This document shows, in pieces, positions 63,930 to 64,000 of a stretch of 64,000 nucleotides of DNA; position 1 is the first letter of the stretch, and each line of letters opens with the position of its first letter. The position numbers were made by a program, and so were the translations under genes. The notes below the pieces were generated by a model that had not been told where the DNA came from, searched no databases, and worked only from the letters and a program-made list of their open reading frames with translations. This stretch comes from Pseudomonas putida (GTDB lineage Bacteria > Pseudomonadota > Gammaproteobacteria > Pseudomonadales > Pseudomonadaceae), in assembly GCF_001636055.1 (NCBI RefSeq), contig NZ_CP011789.1:1116001-1180000 (forward strand), in the 5' to 3' direction.

Positions 63930-64000
63930 ATGAACATCACCAACCTTGCCAAACGACTTTGCCTGCCCGTACTGCTGCTGATCGTGCCCGCTGCCTTTGC
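63930..64000 (+). CDS. dacA: D-alanyl-D-alanine carboxypeptidase (start only)
   Basis: Only a start and a signal peptide (MNITNLAKRLCLPVLLLIVP then AAFA) are visible before the window ends. GAGAGACGG precedes the ATG. Assignment rests on the conserved rlpA-dacA order and the signal peptide; no catalytic part is in view. Confidence 0.7.
   Translation, partial: MNITNLAKRLCLPVLLLIVPAAF

Overview
The window is chromosomal DNA of a fluorescent pseudomonad, most probably the Pseudomonas putida group. It is GC-rich, gene order from ppa through eutBC, the ethanolamine permease, eatR, mpl and ubiX follows Pseudomonas synteny as I remember it, amiE reads almost like the P. aeruginosa amidase, and short REP palindromes with a core like GCGGGTTTACCCGCGAAGAG resemble the known P. 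putida REP family. Species cannot be fixed without a search.

Layout. 1-3104: end of a surface-glycan O-acetylation cluster (MBOAT acyltransferase and two SGNH hydrolases). 3162-4030: ribB with an FMN riboswitch. 4232-9618: an RNA-repair locus with RtcR divergent from a duplicated-module SPFH protein, RtcB ligase and an RlaP-type nucleotidyltransferase. Between them lie two A/T palindromes, a good sigma-54 promoter and about 420 nt of untranslated leader that can form roughly ten helices. 9775-21398: a peptide or N-acyl amino acid utilisation island (beta-lactamase-fold hydrolase, LysR regulator, Dpp-type ABC importer with fused ATPases, OprD-family porin, AstE/AspA-type deacylase, ornithine-type aminotransferase). 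21480-34454: an amide/urea nitrogen-scavenging region. It has a LuxR-type response regulator, a giant NCS1-permease hybrid histidine kinase, urtABCDE-type importer, fmdA formamidase, fmdB, amiE amidase and an amiB-like AAA+ ATPase. The same TACGTC-N4-GACGTA palindrome lies before the importer and before fmdA, linking both to one regulator.

34764-38504: degenerate S24 repressor, ppa, mtfA, a DedA protein and a GNAT acetyltransferase. 38613-46275: ethanolamine catabolism (permease, eutB, eutC, acetaldehyde dehydrogenase exaC, activator eatR), with sigma-54 promoters before the permease and exaC. 46342-55464: mpl, ubiX and housekeeping or orphan genes, including a MORN-repeat/caspase-fold lipoprotein, lrgAB, a LON-domain protein, a DedA-PAP2 fusion and a 3-methyladenine DNA glycosylase. 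55773-64000: the conserved proA-nadD-rsfS-rlmH-mrdA-rodA-mltB-rlpA-dacA run for proline, NAD, ribosome maturation and cell-shape functions; dacA is cut by the window end.

The best candidate for something undescribed is the highly structured leader RNA of the RtcR/RtcB locus. Next are the permease-kinase system with its shared operator and the MORN-caspase lipoprotein. Coding density is high, and I saw no rRNA, tRNA, CRISPR array, transposase or prophage.
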